Shown here one piece after another: positions 15,876-17,163 of a stretch of 17,163 nucleotides of DNA (within the stretch, counting starts at the first letter, position 1; every line of letters begins with the position of its first letter). The notes below the pieces were generated by a model. It was not told where the DNA came from and did not search any database. It was given only the letters and a program-made list of their open reading frames with translations. The translations under genes were made by a program, and so were the position numbers. The stretch covers positions 65,358-82,520 of the forward strand of contig CAMPET010000159.1 in the NCBI GenBank assembly GCA_946803715.1. The letters are read 5' to 3'. This DNA comes from Beroe ovata. Taxonomy: Eukaryota; Ctenophora; Nuda; Beroida; Beroidae.

Positions 15876-16574
15876 TGGACTATATAGAAATCATTTGATA
15901 TTTCTTAAGAAGATTCTGGATCTGTTGAATAGGTTTCATCATATGTATGCTATTCAAAATATTCTGCTGTTATTCATTTTTACTCCTTCTCAATAATATC
16001 TTTCTTTATTGAAAATAGACATTCAAGTGATTGTTTGCCATAGTTTTACATAAATATCTGCAGCCTTCTAATATAGCTAGATGGCTAGCCATTGTAATAC
16101 AGATGAAATGCATGCCTATTTGCTGTCACAATGCATAATCTGAATGTGATGTACATAGAGAATTGGCCCAATATAATCCGACAGCTTACTCAAAGCTGTG
16201 CCACATCCAGCAATAGCATTGTATATTAATTTCGGGGCTTGGCCCTGCTTCAAGTAATCTGTGCAAGTGGTTCACTGCTCTATGTACACAACAGCTTAAT
16301 GAAGCTAATCAGTATGATCTGTCACTTCCCTATTATTAGTTTAGTTTGGCCTTTTTTGAAGTCTATGGTTATTCCAAGTCTGTAATTACTAATTGCCAAT
16401 CTCTGATTGTGGTCTCTATACCAACAAAATAAAATAAGCAATAAGCATCAGTGTAGTGAGTTTTTACCAGTAAATCTTTCTTGAACTTGAGAGTACTTAA
16501 TATGGTGTTTTCATCATGACAACTCTGAATCAAGTCAAAATCACAATTGTGTATTCAATCTTATCCTCATTTAG
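15876..16574. other. Non-coding stretch, no gene seen
   Basis: AT-rich with one GGGGCTTGGCCCTGC near-palindrome at about 16234. I see no supported exon, RNA gene or complete mobile element. Confidence 0.5.
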
Positions 16575-16721
16575 ATGGAAGGTGCATGTTGAAAGCTGTA
16601 GTCAACTCTTCTCTCAACAACACAGTTTCTAACCTGTTCAAAATTGGGAATTGTATTAACAGAACATTGTTTGCTGTTGATATGTCTGCTCATGTTATCC
16701 AACCAAAGGGTGCACACAAAG
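16575..16721 (+). CDS. Possible internal exon of an extracellular protein
   Basis: A pyrimidine-rich tract ending in TTTAG (16571-16574) precedes 147 nt that are open in one frame and end at AAAG|GTGAAT. Both boundaries are phase 1, the usual plan for exons of extracellular modules. The peptide (GRCMLKAVVNSSLNNTVSNL, then GNCINRTLFAV) has two cysteines and three N-glycosylation sequons (NSS, NNT, NRT). I recognise no domain. The frame stays open into the flanking satellite, so this could also be a repeat-derived open frame. Confidence 0.25.
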
Positions 16722-16751
16722 GTGAATCTATGGTAACCTCTTTCAATCTGT

Positions 16752-17163
16752 CGGGTTATGTCGGCCCTTATCTTAGGAGCTGATTATCCGATTGACGTGA
16801 AATTTTGGTTGTCCGAGTTTCTAATGGTCCTTGAGCTATGGTAGAAAATTCAAGTCAATTGGTCAATCCGTCTGGGAGTTATCCTCAAATACTAACTGAA
16901 ACTGGCATATTTTGGGCAGATAAGGGGTATGTCGGCCCTTTAATTGGTTACCCATCATGGGATTGATGTGAAATTTTGGTTGTCCGAGTTTCTATTAGTC
17001 CTTGAGCTATGGCAGAAATTTCAAGTCAATTGGTCTGTACGTTTGGGAGTTATCCTCAATTCTCAAATGCTCACTCATACTGACATGTTTTGGGCGGATA
17101 CAGGGTTATGTCGGCCCTTAACTAAGGAACTCATTATCGGATTGACGTGAAATTTTGGTTGTC
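16752..17163 (+). repeat. Tandem satellite, unit about 171-179 bp, running off the right edge
   Basis: The word TATGTCGGCCCTT recurs at 16757, 16928 and 17107 (17107 and 16757 with a leading GGGT), giving periods of 171 and 179 bp. Each unit continues with GTGAAATTTTGGTTGTCCGA, then CTTGAGCTATGG, TCAAGTCAATTGGTC, GGGAGTTATCCTCAA and TTTTGGGC in the same order. At least 2.3 diverged copies are present and the array is cut by the window end. Confidence 0.92.

Noticed and set aside
1-17163. CRISPR array, bacterial operon, tRNA or rRNA gene
   Set aside because: No such structure was seen. The repeats present are microsatellites, short tandem repeats and a satellite in a split-gene animal genome.

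Overview
This is eukaryotic, animal (metazoan) genomic DNA: genes are split by GT-AG introns, several of them short (about 75-175 bp), CA/TG microsatellites are common, and single N bases in two microsatellites suggest a draft assembly. The gene set (voltage-sensing phosphatase, ANKS6-like ankyrin protein, ECHDC3, RPE, secreted galectin-like proteins) fits an aquatic invertebrate. A sponge or other early-branching animal is a reasonable guess, but the species cannot be fixed from the sequence. I rebuilt the gene models by hand from protein similarity, splice motifs and intron-phase bookkeeping.

Left part (1-6300). An ANKS6-like ankyrin-repeat gene runs on the minus strand (exons 6194-6111, 5835-5692, 1533-1384, 1057-920; further exons not found). 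Its 4.2 kb second intron holds, on the plus strand, a complete single-exon voltage-sensing phosphatase (3529 or 3490 to 5169), plus microsatellite and palindromic DNA. Perfect RFX X-box-type motifs lie in ANKS6 intron 1 and just past the phosphatase stop, and a CRE palindrome lies just upstream of the ANKS6 start.

Middle part (7275-12050). ECHDC3, a mitochondrial crotonase-family protein, is complete on the minus strand in six exons (281 aa, all phases consistent). Its third intron holds, on the plus strand, a two-exon gene for a signal-peptide-bearing galectin-like protein. A paralogue with the same exon plan lies 2.7 kb further on (11209-11844, with a possible third exon to 12049).

Right part (12449-17163). 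RPE (ribulose-5-phosphate 3-epimerase) is complete on the minus strand in five exons (228 aa). Beyond it are AT-rich DNA, a CpG-rich block with a possible first exon of a DAP-like gene, isolated exon-like open frames, and a roughly 171-179 bp tandem satellite that runs off the right edge.

The genes do not form one pathway. The striking themes are architectural and evolutionary: two opposite-strand nested genes, an intronless phosphatase that may be a retrocopy, cilia-type promoter motifs next to a cilia gene, and a tandem pair of classically secreted galectin-like proteins. Galectins normally lack signal peptides.
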